A DNA stretch of 64,000 nt from Metabacillus arenae (GTDB lineage Bacteria; Bacillota; Bacilli; Bacillales; Bacillaceae): NCBI RefSeq assembly GCF_014773385.1, contig NZ_JACXAI010000026.1, positions 23,915 through 87,914 on the forward strand, given 5' to 3'. The notes under the pieces are model-generated. The model had not been told where the DNA came from, searched no databases, and saw only the letters and a program-made list of their open reading frames with translations. Positions 9,264-18,301 of the stretch are shown here, in pieces. Numbering within the stretch: position 1 is the first letter of the stretch; every line of letters begins with the position of its first letter. The translations under genes were made by a program, and so were the position numbers.

Positions 9264-10334
9264 TTATTCTTTTGGTTCGGCTTTGCCTCCAAATTCAGAC
9301 TCCCACTTTTCCAGGATAGAATCACGATTTTTTGCAGCCCATTTAAGATCATTTTCCTTATACATTTTGTCTTCCACGGTTTCTGGAAACCCTTCAGGCT
9401 TTTCAAAATCGTTTTCCATTGTAGAGAAACCATTTGCATCATAATATTTTTTCATGACATCTTCAGAAACAGCCCAATCCAAGAATGCCTTTGCTGCCTC
9501 TTCGTTTTTCATATTTTCTTTATTAATAAGGCCATTTGCCTCAACATCCCAGCCTAAACCTTCCTCAGGCATGATGACCTCAACAGGTGCGCCTGTTTGC
9601 TTTTGAGTGACACCGCTGTATACAAGTGAAATTCCAATCGGATATTCACCTGATGCTGCCTGTTTTGCAGGCTTTGAACCAGAGTGAGTATAGGCTGCTA
9701 TATTCTCATGAAGATCAGACATATATTCCCATGCCTTTTCTTCACCCATCATTTGCACCCAAGCATTTACGGTTAAGTACCCAGTACCAGACGAAGCAGG
9801 ATGAGGCATAACAATTAGCCCTTTATATTCCGGCTTACTTAAATCTTCATATGATTTAGGGTTTGGCAGATTACGCTTTTTAAGTTCTGTCGTATTCACA
9901 ACAACCCCTGTCATAAAGGCTGTATTCCCTACCCATTTTTCCGGTTGCTCAGAATCTTTATATTCTGGTAAAACTTTTTCTGAACCTTTCGGGGTGTACC
10001 CTTTTAACAAATCTTTTCCTTCAAGCGCCAGAAGACTTGAAGCAGCAAGTCCCCAAACGACGTCAGCCTTCGTATTCTCTCCTTCAGCCAGCAGCTTAGC
10101 TGTTACAACTCCTGTAGAATCTCGCACAATATTCAATTCGACGTTCGGATATTGTTCTTCAAACGATTTTAAGTATTCAGGGATTAATTCTTCTTCAATA
10201 GCTGTGTAAACCGTTAATTCTCCTTTAACCTTTTCGTTTGCTGATTGTTTTCCGTTGCTTGAATTTGAGCCGCAAGCTGCTAACACTGAAAGAGATAAAA
10301 TTAATATAAATACTTTTATTATGTGGTTTTTCAT
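9264..10334 (-). CDS. 2-aminoethylphosphonate-type ABC substrate-binding lipoprotein
   Basis: A 356-residue extracellular solute-binding protein, first gene of the AEP operon. The N-terminus is a lipoprotein signal (hydrophobic VFILILSLSVLAACG; lipobox Cys21) followed by a Ser/Asn-rich linker. The mature part (ELTVYTAIEEELIPEYLKSFEEQYP) resembles the iron/thiamine/PhnS binding-protein class (type II periplasmic-binding fold). It should capture AEP outside the membrane and hand it to the fused permease. Ribosome site AAGGAG is 7 nt from the ATG. Ligand is inferred from context. Confidence 0.88.
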   Translation of the reverse strand: MKNHIIKVFILILSLSVLAACGSNSSNGKQSANEKVKGELTVYTAIEEELIPEYLKSFEEQYPNVELNIVRDSTGVVTAKLLAEGENTKADVVWGLAASSLLALEGKDLLKGYTPKGSEKVLPEYKDSEQPEKWVGNTAFMTGVVVNTTELKKRNLPNPKSYEDLSKPEYKGLIVMPHPASSGTGYLTVNAWVQMMGEEKAWEYMSDLHENIAAYTHSGSKPAKQAASGEYPIGISLVYSGVTQKQTGAPVEVIMPEEGLGWDVEANGLINKENMKNEEAAKAFLDWAVSEDVMKKYYDANGFSTMENDFEKPEGFPETVEDKMYKENDLKWAAKNRDSILEKWESEFGGKAEPKE

Positions 10335-10484
10335 TGTTTTTCTCCTTTTTTATTAATTTTGTTTCTTAAGTACAATATAAAACCACATTATTGAGCTAGT
10401 ATTAATAAATTGTAAAGATATTGTTTTTTTGTGTATTTCATTTGTTTTAAGTTGTTTTTTAAAAAATTAAGCTTAAAAACAACA

Positions 10485-10517
10485 AAAAAGAACCATGGCC
10501 AAAATGACCAATGGTTC
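10485..10517 (-). terminator. Terminator after the HhH-domain gene
   Basis: On the minus strand GAACCATTGG / CCATGGTTC (one bulge) is followed by TTTTTTG. It lies just past the stop of the gene at 10539-11003 and separates it from the AEP operon. Confidence 0.75.
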
Positions 10518-10538
10518 CCTTTGTTTGGTTTAAAAGCT

Positions 10539-11003
10539 TTATTCATGCCAGGCCTTAGAAGGTCTGTCACTTGGATATCCATGCTTTTCTCTATAGGCTT
10601 TTCTTTCCTCTGTGAAATCCCACCAGTTTTTCTTACTCCCTGGGTGATTCGCATGATGGACTATACATCTTATAGAATCCTCGACACAAGGATCCATCCA
10701 TACCCCGTAATATTTTTCCAATTCGAGCGTTAAATCTTCCCCGCGGCAGTTTCTAATTTCCTCAAATGAATGGTAGCCAAGATCTATCACAACCCAATTG
10801 GCAAGCTTTGGACCGATAGAGGGAATGGCTTGAAATAAAGCTAATGCAATTAGCTCCTTTGCTCTATTTTGAGAAATTTTAAGGCACTTGGCCAGTTCCT
10901 CTTCCTTGTAATTTTTCACGGCAGAAAGCCTGATTTTATTTTTTCTAAGGCAGTCCCGTTCCTGATCTGTTAAGGGAAGCTTTGGCGTCTTCTCGTTTCC
11001 CAT
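10539..11003 (-). CDS. Helix-hairpin-helix protein, Cdd1/pathogenicity-locus family
   Basis: A 154-residue small cytosolic protein. The segment ALFQAIPSIGPKLANWVVIDLGYHSFEEIR is a helix-hairpin-helix DNA-binding-like motif (IPSIGPKLA), and the Cys-containing C-terminal part with GVWMDPCVEDSIRCIVHHA and WWDFTEERKAYR matches what I know of the Cdd1 family. The role is not established; HhH motifs usually contact DNA without sequence preference. Single-gene unit with its own terminator. The name is family-level only. Confidence 0.7.
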   Translation of the reverse strand: MGNEKTPKLPLTDQERDCLRKNKIRLSAVKNYKEEELAKCLKISQNRAKELIALALFQAIPSIGPKLANWVVIDLGYHSFEEIRNCRGEDLTLELEKYYGVWMDPCVEDSIRCIVHHANHPGSKKNWWDFTEERKAYREKHGYPSDRPSKAWHE

Positions 11004-11077
11004 CCAAATTTCACCTTCTTTTAAACAAACGTTTGATTATATTATTGAACGTTCATTTTTTATGTAAACTTATATTT

Positions 11078-11599
11078 TTATAATGTTATCCAATACCTTA
11101 AAACCACATTCCCATTATCTTCAACGAATTCAGATTCCAATTTTCCATGATTGCTTACTATCGTTTTTGAAGAGGCTGTATTATCTTTATCACAAGTAAC
11201 TAGTACCCTCTCCAGTCCAAGGTCCCTCGCTTTTTCCAATGCAAGCCTTAACATCATTTTGGCATATCCATTTTCACGAGCACTCGGCCGGACTCCGTAT
11301 CCAATATGTCCGCCCTTTTTTAGCAAGTACTCATTTAAACGGTGACGAATATTTACAGCACCTAGCATCACATTGTCCTTATTCATCAGCCAGTAGGTAG
11401 AATGTGGCACAAAGGTTTCTGGAATATTAATCCCTTCTTTATAATCATTCATTTTTTCAATAAGCGTGGAAAAAGGCTTCGGCTCAAGTCTTAACACAAA
11501 AGGAACCATGGTTTCTCCTGCTTCACACCATTCTTGCACCATTTCTTCATAAGCTTTTTGAAAAGAAAGGGCTGGCTCTACTAATCTTACACCGTTCAT
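11078..11599 (-). CDS. GNAT-family N-acetyltransferase
   Basis: About 173 residues from the ATG at 11599, which has AGAGGTGATG in front; a longer frame begins at 11620 and overlaps the upstream gene by ATGA. The acetyl-CoA motif is GHIGYGVRPSARENGYAKMM (Q/RxxGxG-like) and motif B follows (VLVTCDKDNTASSKTIVSNHG). The substrate is unknown; the form resembles YitI-like acetyltransferases. It is probably cotranscribed with the membrane protein gene upstream. Confidence 0.82.
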   Translation of the reverse strand: MNGVRLVEPALSFQKAYEEMVQEWCEAGETMVPFVLRLEPKPFSTLIEKMNDYKEGINIPETFVPHSTYWLMNKDNVMLGAVNIRHRLNEYLLKKGGHIGYGVRPSARENGYAKMMLRLALEKARDLGLERVLVTCDKDNTASSKTIVSNHGKLESEFVEDNGNVVLRYWITL

Positions 11600-11616
11600 A
11601 TCATCACCTCTAAAAG

Positions 11617-12252
11617 TCATAGCGCTGCACTTTTCTTCTTGTTCCCTGTTTTCACTATTTCCAGGAGTCTTCTAAGCCATTTTAAAGCATACTGAAAGAC
11701 AGGGCTTTGGATAAGCGTATAAATAAATGAAACGATAAAAATTGGACCACCTAGTAAAAAGCCAATGAACAAAACAACACTTTCTACTAAAATACGGGCT
11801 CTGCTAATGGACATCCTAGTCTTATCACTGATTAATAGCATAAACCCATCTCGGGGACCTGCCCCCATCCCTGCTGCAACATACATTCCTCCCCCGACCC
11901 CTGTAATCACTATCCCGCAAAATAGAATGAAATAGTCCAACCATGTATACGTGGCTTGAGGCAGTATATCCAACCACAGGAAGAAATCCATAATCGGACC
12001 AATTAAAATGGCATTTAAAAAAGTTCCATAATGAATATACCTTCGATCAACGATAAGAGAAATAAGAATAAGGAAAAGTCCGCAAATGACTGCCCAAGTT
12101 CCAATCGTAAGGCCAAATCTTTCAAAAAGGGAAACATTCAGAACCTCCCAAGGATGAAGACCGAGAAACTGAACCTTGACAGCAATCGCGTTACCAAGAG
12201 CATACAGAACAAGCCCAAAAAAGAAAAAAATCCCCCTCACTGCTATAATCAT
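11617..12252 (-). CDS. YczE/YitT-family integral membrane protein
   Basis: A 211-residue protein with about five hydrophobic segments. GVGGGMYVAAGMGAGPRDGFMLLI is the typical glycine-rich YczE/YyaS stretch. B. subtilis YczE has a similar length; its biochemical role is unknown, though it has been linked to bacillaene production there. No such cluster is visible here. It is followed directly by the acetyltransferase gene. Confidence 0.75.
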   Translation of the reverse strand: MIIAVRGIFFFFGLVLYALGNAIAVKVQFLGLHPWEVLNVSLFERFGLTIGTWAVICGLFLILISLIVDRRYIHYGTFLNAILIGPIMDFFLWLDILPQATYTWLDYFILFCGIVITGVGGGMYVAAGMGAGPRDGFMLLISDKTRMSISRARILVESVVLFIGFLLGGPIFIVSFIYTLIQSPVFQYALKWLRRLLEIVKTGNKKKSAAL

Positions 12253-12440
12253 CTGTTATCACCACTATTTTCTTAAATACTTCAACATCTTAAAAATCCT
12301 ATTTACCATATTATGCTATTCCAATAAGAAAGAATCAATTAATTGGTTTCGAGGATTTCCTAAACTACCTTAACAAGGAAACTGAAGGCCTCCTATTGAA
12401 TAGTAATAGAAAGTGATGTTTACTAATGGAGGTGTTCAAT

Positions 12441-12809
12441 ATGAAGGATCATGATCACACGAATTGGATAGATTCTATTTTTCAAGAGGAAGAGAAAAAA
12501 GGAAACGTAAATAAGCTCCCCGGATTTGGAAAACCGCTTCCTAAAAAATCACTTGAAGGGGACATTTTCACAAACATTGTAAAACGCGCTAACTACTTGC
12601 CTGTATGGGTCAGCACTCAAAAATCAATTCACGAAAAGATCGAAAAGGCGATCAATCTCCTATCTTATAATCAATTAGCAGAAGCAGAAAAGCTCGTAGA
12701 AGAAATTAATATCGCGATTAAAAAATATAATTCCATATGCCCGCCTTCCATGCAAAAATGCCTTGTACAATTGGAGAAGCTATCAGATCAGCAAAAATAT
12801 TGGGAATGA
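12441..12809 (+). CDS. DUF1992 / DnaJ-homologue-C28-like small protein
   Basis: A 122-residue protein from the ATG at 12441, chosen because GGAGGTG lies 6 nt upstream; an in-frame ATG at 12426 falls before that site. The segment WIDSIFQEEEKKGNVNKLPGFGKPL followed by lysine-rich helices is the DUF1992 signature (I..A...G.F..LPG.GKPL). It is cytosolic and of unknown function. It appears to be a single-gene unit. Confidence 0.75.
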   Translation: MKDHDHTNWIDSIFQEEEKKGNVNKLPGFGKPLPKKSLEGDIFTNIVKRANYLPVWVSTQKSIHEKIEKAINLLSYNQLAEAEKLVEEINIAIKKYNSICPPSMQKCLVQLEKLSDQQKYWE

Positions 12810-12899
12810 TAATGTAATAATTAATAGGTAAGTCTCAAGAGTTAAATAAACAGTGGATGGCGCAAATTTAACCTTGATCTAGACAGTATCACTCTTGTC

Positions 12900-13016
12900 T
12901 AGACAATAATTTTTCAAATCGGCAAATAATAGTTCGCTTCCAGATAATAAATCTTCAAAATCGGCAAATAAATTTTACGACTCGGCTCAAATAAGGGGAG
13001 CTTCAGACAATAAAAC
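12900..13016. repeat. Degenerate tandem array A, period about 21 nt
   Basis: Within the 370-nt gene-free stretch 12810-13179. The core ATAA recurs at about 12906, 12926, 12947, 12968, 12991 and 13010, with AAATCGGCAAATAA repeated in full twice. Steps are 20, 21, 21, 23 and 19 nt. No open frame or RNA hairpin explains it. Its wording (TTCAAAATCGGCA) overlaps that of array B at 20416. Confidence 0.6.
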
Positions 13017-13179
13017 TTAAATGAAGACAATTTAAGTGGACCTCTCATTAGCTTCTTTGCAATTTAGCTTTTTATGTTTCCTTTCTACCATACCCGCTTC
13101 TATGCTCGGGCAATCTATTTTTTAATAAAGGAAAATAGGGTACTCTTCTAGTAAAAGGAAAGAACGAAGGAGGTAACAA

Positions 13180-13959
13180 ATGAAATTAGATCATGTGGTG
13201 CATTATGTGGAAAAGCCTGCAAAAGAAGCAGCCGGCCTTTTTCAATTACTTGGATTTCATACGATAGCAGGCGGTATTCATGATAAATGGGGATCGTCCA
13301 ATAGCTTATGTTATTTTGACCTCTCATATCTTGAATTTTTGACCATTGATGATCGAAAAAAAGCCCTGCAATCAGATAATCCTCTTATCCAGCTTGTAGG
13401 TAATCAGAAAAACGAAGGGCTCTATCAGGTGGCCCTAAGAACAAATGAGATGAATTCACTTGTAGAAAGATTTAAACAAAAAGGGTTAAATGTAATGGGT
13501 CCCTTCCCTGGGCAGAGAAAGCGGGCTGATGGAAAACTGCTTGAATGGAAGATGTTGTTTGTTAGCCACCAGGAGGCTTCTTATCCATTACCATTCTTCA
13601 TTGAATGGAAGGATTCAGATGAGGAGCGCAGAAGAGATTTAGAGGAAATCGGCGCTATTCTGCCACACCCAAACAAGTATACTCATATTTATGAGGTAGG
13701 GTATGCGGTCAAACAGCCTACACTAGCTCTCAAACAGTGGAAGGAATGGTTTGGGATCGATGGTGAAGAATATGTGGACGAGTCTTTCATACACGGAAAA
13801 GGAGTCCGCTTGCTTCTGGATGATGTTTTCATTACATTCCTAACTCCAAAAGGAGATTCAGAGTTTTCTTATACCAATGAGGGACCGTTATATGTTTCTT
13901 TGACCGAACGGTTTCAATCTAAAGTAAAAGAGATTATGGGGGGTTATTATATTCTATAA
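13180..13959 (+). CDS. VOC/glyoxalase-3-like domain protein
   Basis: A 259-residue protein. MKLDHVVHYVEKPAKEAAGLFQLLGFH is the start of a vicinal-oxygen-chelate betaalphabetabetabeta module, and a second half begins near residue 168 (HIYEVGYAVKQPTLALKQW). This matches Glyoxalase_3-type proteins (VOC superfamily). Metal ligands are not obvious by eye and the substrate is unknown. AAGGAGG lies upstream of the ATG and a strong terminator follows, so it is monocistronic. Confidence 0.75.
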   Translation: MKLDHVVHYVEKPAKEAAGLFQLLGFHTIAGGIHDKWGSSNSLCYFDLSYLEFLTIDDRKKALQSDNPLIQLVGNQKNEGLYQVALRTNEMNSLVERFKQKGLNVMGPFPGQRKRADGKLLEWKMLFVSHQEASYPLPFFIEWKDSDEERRRDLEEIGAILPHPNKYTHIYEVGYAVKQPTLALKQWKEWFGIDGEEYVDESFIHGKGVRLLLDDVFITFLTPKGDSEFSYTNEGPLYVSLTERFQSKVKEIMGGYYIL

Positions 13960-13969
13960 TCTATGTTGA

Positions 13970-14000
13970 TAGTCAGGTGCAAAGCCTGACTACTTTTTTT
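13970..14000 (+). terminator. Terminator after VOC-domain gene
   Basis: TAGTCAGG / CCTGACTA stem with a 7-nt loop and a run of seven T. Confidence 0.85.
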
Positions 14001-14088
14001 AGCTGACCTACCTGAGTTCTCTAACAATCAGTCATATCTGTTTGAATTACCTCAAATTCAGCGTGGATATTCATACTTTTTCTAATGA

Positions 14089-14130
14089 AACTCGCCATCA
14101 GATCAAATAAATTTATTCTGATGGTGAGTT
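14089..14130 (-). terminator. Stem-loop after thiE
   Basis: AACTCgCCATCAGA / TCTGATGGtGAGTT long hairpin 4 nt beyond the thiE stop. The T-run on the minus side is weak, so it may also be an mRNA 3'-stabilising structure. Confidence 0.55.
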
Positions 14131-14134
14131 CCGT

Positions 14135-14785
14135 TTATAGAAGTACCTGTTTCTTCAATTCATTGACCGCTTCTGATACAGATGCGGCATGACTTATCGC
14201 AGTTATAACCGAAACACCATCTGCTCCCGCCTTCACAACTTGTCTCGCATTTGAAGCATTGATCCCGCCGATTCCTATAAATGGAATGGTTATACCGTTT
14301 TCCCTCAAATCTTTAATAAGGGAGAGGCCTTGTACAGCTCTAGTGTCCTGTTTCGTTTTTGTCGGATAAATTGGTCCAAGGCCTAAGTAGTCTGCTCCGC
14401 TTTCAATCGCCGCCTGGGCTTCTTCAATTGAGTGAGCGGAAACCCCGAGAATTTTATTACCGATTTTCTTCCTCACGATTTCGACCGGTTCATCCTCCTG
14501 CCCGATATGCACTCCATCTGCATCTAACTGAAGGGCCAAATCGATATCATCGTTTACAATAAAAGGGATTTGGTTCTCTCTGCAGATTGCCAAAAGTTTT
14601 TTGCCTAACTCTGCCTTTTCTGTTCCTTTTAATGCCCCTGTCCCTTTTTCCCGAAACTGAAAAAGAGTGATGCCTCCTGCGATTGCTTCCTTTAACACTT
14701 CTTCAGGCTTTTGCAGACAATTGGGACTTCCCATAATAAAATACACTTTTAATAATTGACTTAATTGTTCATGATCCACTGTCAC
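14135..14785 (-). CDS. thiE: Thiamine-phosphate synthase
   Basis: TIM-barrel enzyme joining hydroxymethylpyrimidine diphosphate and thiazole phosphate to thiamine phosphate. Visible family motifs: [49 protein letters not shown], and [27 protein letters not shown]. Length 216 is usual. GTG start behind AGGGGG. It is 8 nt after thiM, so coupled, and both lie behind the pxp genes with no TPP riboswitch visible between. Confidence 0.95.
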   Translation of the reverse strand: MTVDHEQLSQLLKVYFIMGSPNCLQKPEEVLKEAIAGGITLFQFREKGTGALKGTEKAELGKKLLAICRENQIPFIVNDDIDLALQLDADGVHIGQEDEPVEIVRKKIGNKILGVSAHSIEEAQAAIESGADYLGLGPIYPTKTKQDTRAVQGLSLIKDLRENGITIPFIGIGGINASNARQVVKAGADGVSVITAISHAASVSEAVNELKKQVLL

Positions 14786-14792
14786 AATCCCC

Positions 14793-15599
14793 CTATAATT
14801 TCTCGATTGAAAGTCTATTTTCTAGTTGTTCAGCGGAAATAAGAGAGAGTTGATTTATTAATTCCACCTGGAAGCTTCCTGGACCGTGTTCTGCTGTTTT
14901 CTCAGCGGCTATTTCGGCAGCTGCTCCATAAATGGAAAGGGCAGCCACAGAGGCGTTAAATAGATTCTTTTCTACAGCAGCAAAAGCACCAACAATCGAA
15001 GTTAATAAACATCCTGTTCCCGTTACTTTAGTGAGAAGCGGGTGACCGTTATGTACAAGGAAGGTCGTCTTTCCGTCTGTAATTACATCTTCTCTTCCTG
15101 TTACAATGACAATATTTTTTAATTTTTGGGCGGTAGATATGGCAAGCTTGGTTTTATCCCCACTCCCTTCCCCAGCATCAACTCCCTTTATGGACCAGGT
15201 TTCACCTGCTATATTGGCTATCTCTGCAGCATTTCCCCTAATAATTGCAGGGTTAATCTCGCGGATTACCTTTTGAGCCGCGGCGCTTCTATAAGGGGTT
15301 GCTCCTGCTCCAACTGGATCAAACACAACTGGAACGTTCTGTTCATTTGCCGATTTTCCTGCTAGGATCATCGATTCTACTACAGATTCATTTAGAGTCC
15401 CAATATTTAAGACGAGAGCCCCTGCAATCTTAGCCATGTCTGCCGCTTCTTCTGGGGCATATGCCATAACAGGCGATGCCCCAAGAGCTAACAGGCCGTT
15501 TGCTGTAAAGTTTGTCACAACTACGTTAGTTATATTATGAACGAGCGGGTTGTTAGCCCTTACTCTTTCTAGTAATTCACAGATTTTCACTTTTTCCAT
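14793..15599 (-). CDS. thiM: Hydroxyethylthiazole kinase
   Basis: Ribokinase-fold kinase that phosphorylates 4-methyl-5-(2-hydroxyethyl)thiazole for thiamine salvage. [30 protein letters not shown] is the diagnostic N-terminal region and [17 protein letters not shown] carries the catalytic Cys with the GTGC anion hole. Length 268 is normal. GGAGGAG upstream. The 59-nt gap to pxpA is too short for a TPP aptamer. Salvage function, not de novo thiazole synthesis. Confidence 0.95.
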   Translation of the reverse strand: MEKVKICELLERVRANNPLVHNITNVVVTNFTANGLLALGASPVMAYAPEEAADMAKIAGALVLNIGTLNESVVESMILAGKSANEQNVPVVFDPVGAGATPYRSAAAQKVIREINPAIIRGNAAEIANIAGETWSIKGVDAGEGSGDKTKLAISTAQKLKNIVIVTGREDVITDGKTTFLVHNGHPLLTKVTGTGCLLTSIVGAFAAVEKNLFNASVAALSIYGAAAEIAAEKTAEHGPGSFQVELINQLSLISAEQLENRLSIEKL

Positions 15600-15658
15600 T
15601 TAACTATTCTCCTCCATTGATGATTGACCATGTACGACTTCGCCATTCAATTCCGCAC

Positions 15659-16420
15659 TCATTCTTTTGGTTTCTTGATCGTAATACCTGCATCTAGCAA
15701 TGCTGTGGTAATATATTTTGCGAAGTCCACTGCATTCTCCCCATCTCCATGAATACAGATTGACTCGGCCTTTATCTTGAGATCTGTTCCCTGAAGACAC
15801 GTAACTTTTCCTTCTTTAACCATTCTGATGACTTGGTTTACAGCTAGTTCGTGATCCTTAATTAGTGCATTTAGCTCAGATCTTGATGTTAATGTTCCAT
15901 CACTTTGATAGGTCCGATCCGAAAAAACCTCATTTACCGTTTTCATTCCTATTCTTTCTCCCGCCTTAACCAGTTCGCTTCCGGCTAATCCGTAAAGAAT
16001 TAGTTCAGGATCGATTTTATAGACTGCTTCAGCTATGGCTTCAGCAAGGAGCTGATTTACTGCTGCCATATTATAAAGAGCCCCATGAGGCTTTACATGC
16101 TGGAGCTTTCCCCCTTCTGACAAGACGAAGCCTGAAAGTGCTCCAATTTGGTAAACTGCCATATCATAGGCTTCCTGGGGTGAAATATCCATCATTCTTC
16201 TACCAAACCCTGCTAAATCTTGCAGGCCCGGATGTGCACCGATCCCGATGTTTTTTTCCAAAGCCATTTTGACTGTTTTTCGCATCGTACTTGGGTCACC
16301 AGCATGGAAACCACAGGCTATGTTTGCAGATGTAATATAATTTAGAATTTCTTCATCTCGGCCGATTATATAGGAACCAAAGCTTTCTCCCATATCGCAA
16401 TTAAGATCAACTGTGAACAC
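15659..16420 (-). CDS. pxpA: 5-oxoprolinase subunit A (LamB/YcsF family)
   Basis: A 253-residue protein beginning [14 protein letters not shown], the invariant LamB/YcsF signature, with [14 protein letters not shown] and [17 protein letters not shown]. With PxpB and PxpC it makes the ATP-dependent prokaryotic 5-oxoprolinase that opens 5-oxoproline to glutamate. GTG start overlaps the pxpC stop (TAGTG), with GGGGGA upstream. Gene order here is B-C-A. Confidence 0.93.
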   Translation of the reverse strand: MFTVDLNCDMGESFGSYIIGRDEEILNYITSANIACGFHAGDPSTMRKTVKMALEKNIGIGAHPGLQDLAGFGRRMMDISPQEAYDMAVYQIGALSGFVLSEGGKLQHVKPHGALYNMAAVNQLLAEAIAEAVYKIDPELILYGLAGSELVKAGERIGMKTVNEVFSDRTYQSDGTLTSRSELNALIKDHELAVNQVIRMVKEGKVTCLQGTDLKIKAESICIHGDGENAVDFAKYITTALLDAGITIKKPKE

Positions 16421-17433
16421 TATGATTCCCCCTGTTTTATTTTCAAAAGTATCCCTTGTTTCAATTGCTCCAGCTTCTCTTCTTTTTCAAAGATTAACCG
16501 CTGAGATTCTTCATGAGATATTTCAACAAATTGAACATATTCACCTGGCTTTAACTGAGCCATCAAAGGGATATCAACTGATGCAATCTGGCCGATCTTT
16601 GGATAACCACCAGTCGTTTGCCGGTCAGAGAGCAGAATGATCGGATTCCCTTCCGCTGGAACTTGAATCGTTCCATGTGAGACAGCTTCAGAAATCATTT
16701 CGGTTGAGTTTTCAAACTTTAAGACAGGCCCTTTAAGCCTGTAGCCCATTCGATCTGATTGATTGGTTATTTCAAAACGCTCAGAGAATAAGCTTTTCTG
16801 ACTATCTGGTGAAAATAAAGAGAATTGTCTTCCTTTAATGACGCGAACGTAAGACGGAGACATGGGGTTTGGAATAAGATCAGCAGAAACAGACCAGTCC
16901 ATTTCGACAACCGATTGGTCTAACAATCGTACCATTAATTGTTCCTTGATTTTTTGAGAGTAAGGATTCAGTTTTCCAGTATTTATTGTATCATTTGCTT
17001 TTAAAGCGCGACCCTTATATCCACCAATGCCAGCTCGCAAATAGGTAGATTTGCTATTTAATACTTCCTCTACGTCAAATCCTCCTGCAATCGCTAAATA
17101 AGTACGACAGCCATGTTTGACTCCTGCAAAGCTCAATCTGCTGCCTTTCTTCACCAAAACAGGCTTCCACATATGGACAGGCACTTTATTAATACGAGGA
17201 GAAAGATCTCCACCGCATACTGAGATTAATGCGTCCTCGTTAAACTCGATGGACGGGCCAGTCATTGTCATCTCTATTGTGGCATCAGATTCCTTATTAC
17301 CTACAAGATGATTCGCAATACGATGTGAAATTGGATCCATCACTCCGCTTGTAATTACACCAATCTTCTGAGAACCATACCGCCCTAAATCTTGAATACT
17401 TGTCAGGAGGCCAGGCTTTTTAATCGTGATCAT
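16420..17433 (-). CDS. pxpC: 5-oxoprolinase subunit C (KipA/biotin-dependent carboxylase-like)
   Basis: A 337-residue protein starting [19 protein letters not shown], the AHS2/KipA-type opening (P G . . T . . Q D . G R . G). [20 protein letters not shown] is another conserved block. Works with PxpA and PxpB in 5-oxoproline hydrolysis. Its ATG overlaps the pxpB stop by 4 nt, giving tight coupling. Confidence 0.92.
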   Translation of the reverse strand: MITIKKPGLLTSIQDLGRYGSQKIGVITSGVMDPISHRIANHLVGNKESDATIEMTMTGPSIEFNEDALISVCGGDLSPRINKVPVHMWKPVLVKKGSRLSFAGVKHGCRTYLAIAGGFDVEEVLNSKSTYLRAGIGGYKGRALKANDTINTGKLNPYSQKIKEQLMVRLLDQSVVEMDWSVSADLIPNPMSPSYVRVIKGRQFSLFSPDSQKSLFSERFEITNQSDRMGYRLKGPVLKFENSTEMISEAVSHGTIQVPAEGNPIILLSDRQTTGGYPKIGQIASVDIPLMAQLKPGEYVQFVEISHEESQRLIFEKEEKLEQLKQGILLKIKQGES

Positions 17434-18137
17434 TGCATGTCCTCCTTCAAATGTTGATAGTACTCAAACGAAATAGAGTTAAATTTAATTCGATCTCCTG
17501 CCTTTAAAAGTGATGGATGTTCCTCATTTGGACGGAATAATTTTAATGGCGTTCTTCCTATTAACTGCCAACCTCCCGGGGTTTCAATCGGATAGACACC
17601 TGTTTGTTTCCCGGCAATCCCAACAGAACCTTCTGGTATCTTTAGTCTCGGAGTATCTTTTCTTGGAGCAGCTATTTTTTCAGACATGCCCCCTAGATAA
17701 GGAAATCCTGGAGCAAATCCAATCATATAGACAAGATATTCCCCTTTTGTATGAATATCTATCACCTCATTTTCAGACAACTGGTTGTGCTCAGCTACAA
17801 AAGGTAAATCAGGACCGATTTCGCCTCCATAACAAACAGGAATTTCCACCACCTTGGATGGCACACTTTCTTCCTCTTTAACATTCTTTAAAATACTAAT
17901 AAGATAGTCGCAAACGAAATCATAAGGCAGCTTTCCGTTATTTATCCCAATTTTTATCGGATCATAATATACAGCAACAGTTGTAAAAGCAGGAACATAT
18001 TCTAGTAGCCAATCTACGGATAAAGTCTCTAGTTTGCCCAAAATCACTTTTACTTTTTCATGATTTTTTATTGTAATATCATCACCAAGCTCAATAATAA
18101 CAGCTTGATCTCCTAATGGATGAAGGTGAAAATCCAT
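17430..18137 (-). CDS. pxpB: 5-oxoprolinase subunit B (KipI-like)
   Basis: About 235 residues. AHS1/KipI motifs are visible: GDQAVIIELGDDI near the N-terminus, VYYDP, MIGFAPGFPYLGGM, PRLKIPEGSVGIAGKQTGVYPIETPGGWQLIGRTPLKLF. First gene of pxpBCA-thiME. In B. subtilis the KipI homologue also inhibits the kinase KinA, but here the full PxpABC set points to 5-oxoproline use. ATG at 18137 is preferred, as AGGAGGG touches the in-frame ATG at 18143. Confidence 0.92.
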   Translation of the reverse strand: MDFHLHPLGDQAVIIELGDDITIKNHEKVKVILGKLETLSVDWLLEYVPAFTTVAVYYDPIKIGINNGKLPYDFVCDYLISILKNVKEEESVPSKVVEIPVCYGGEIGPDLPFVAEHNQLSENEVIDIHTKGEYLVYMIGFAPGFPYLGGMSEKIAAPRKDTPRLKIPEGSVGIAGKQTGVYPIETPGGWQLIGRTPLKLFRPNEEHPSLLKAGDRIKFNSISFEYYQHLKEDMQ

Positions 18138-18273
18138 CCTCATCCCTCCTATTTGAATAAAAAATATTTTGTAATAACCTTAATCTTATAATACCAATTC
18201 AATAGCTTTTGCTTCCATTTTTACTATACCCTTGCTGCAGATTCATAAGCTTGAAAATAAATATTCACAGAAA

Positions 18274-18301
18274 AAGGTGCGTCTCAATATGGGCGCACCT
18301 T
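18274..18301 (-). terminator. Terminator at the end of the DMT transporter gene
   Basis: AAGGTGCG / CGCACCTT hairpin with TTTTTC on the minus side; it includes the last codons of the gene. Confidence 0.8.

Noticed and set aside
12900..13016. CRISPR array
   Set aside because: Repeats are contiguous and degenerate without unique spacers and no cas genes are present; same for 20416-20512 and 46150-46310.
15600..15658. TPP riboswitch before thiM
   Set aside because: Spacer is only 59 nt and lacks the conserved CTGAGA and ACCTGATCTGG parts.
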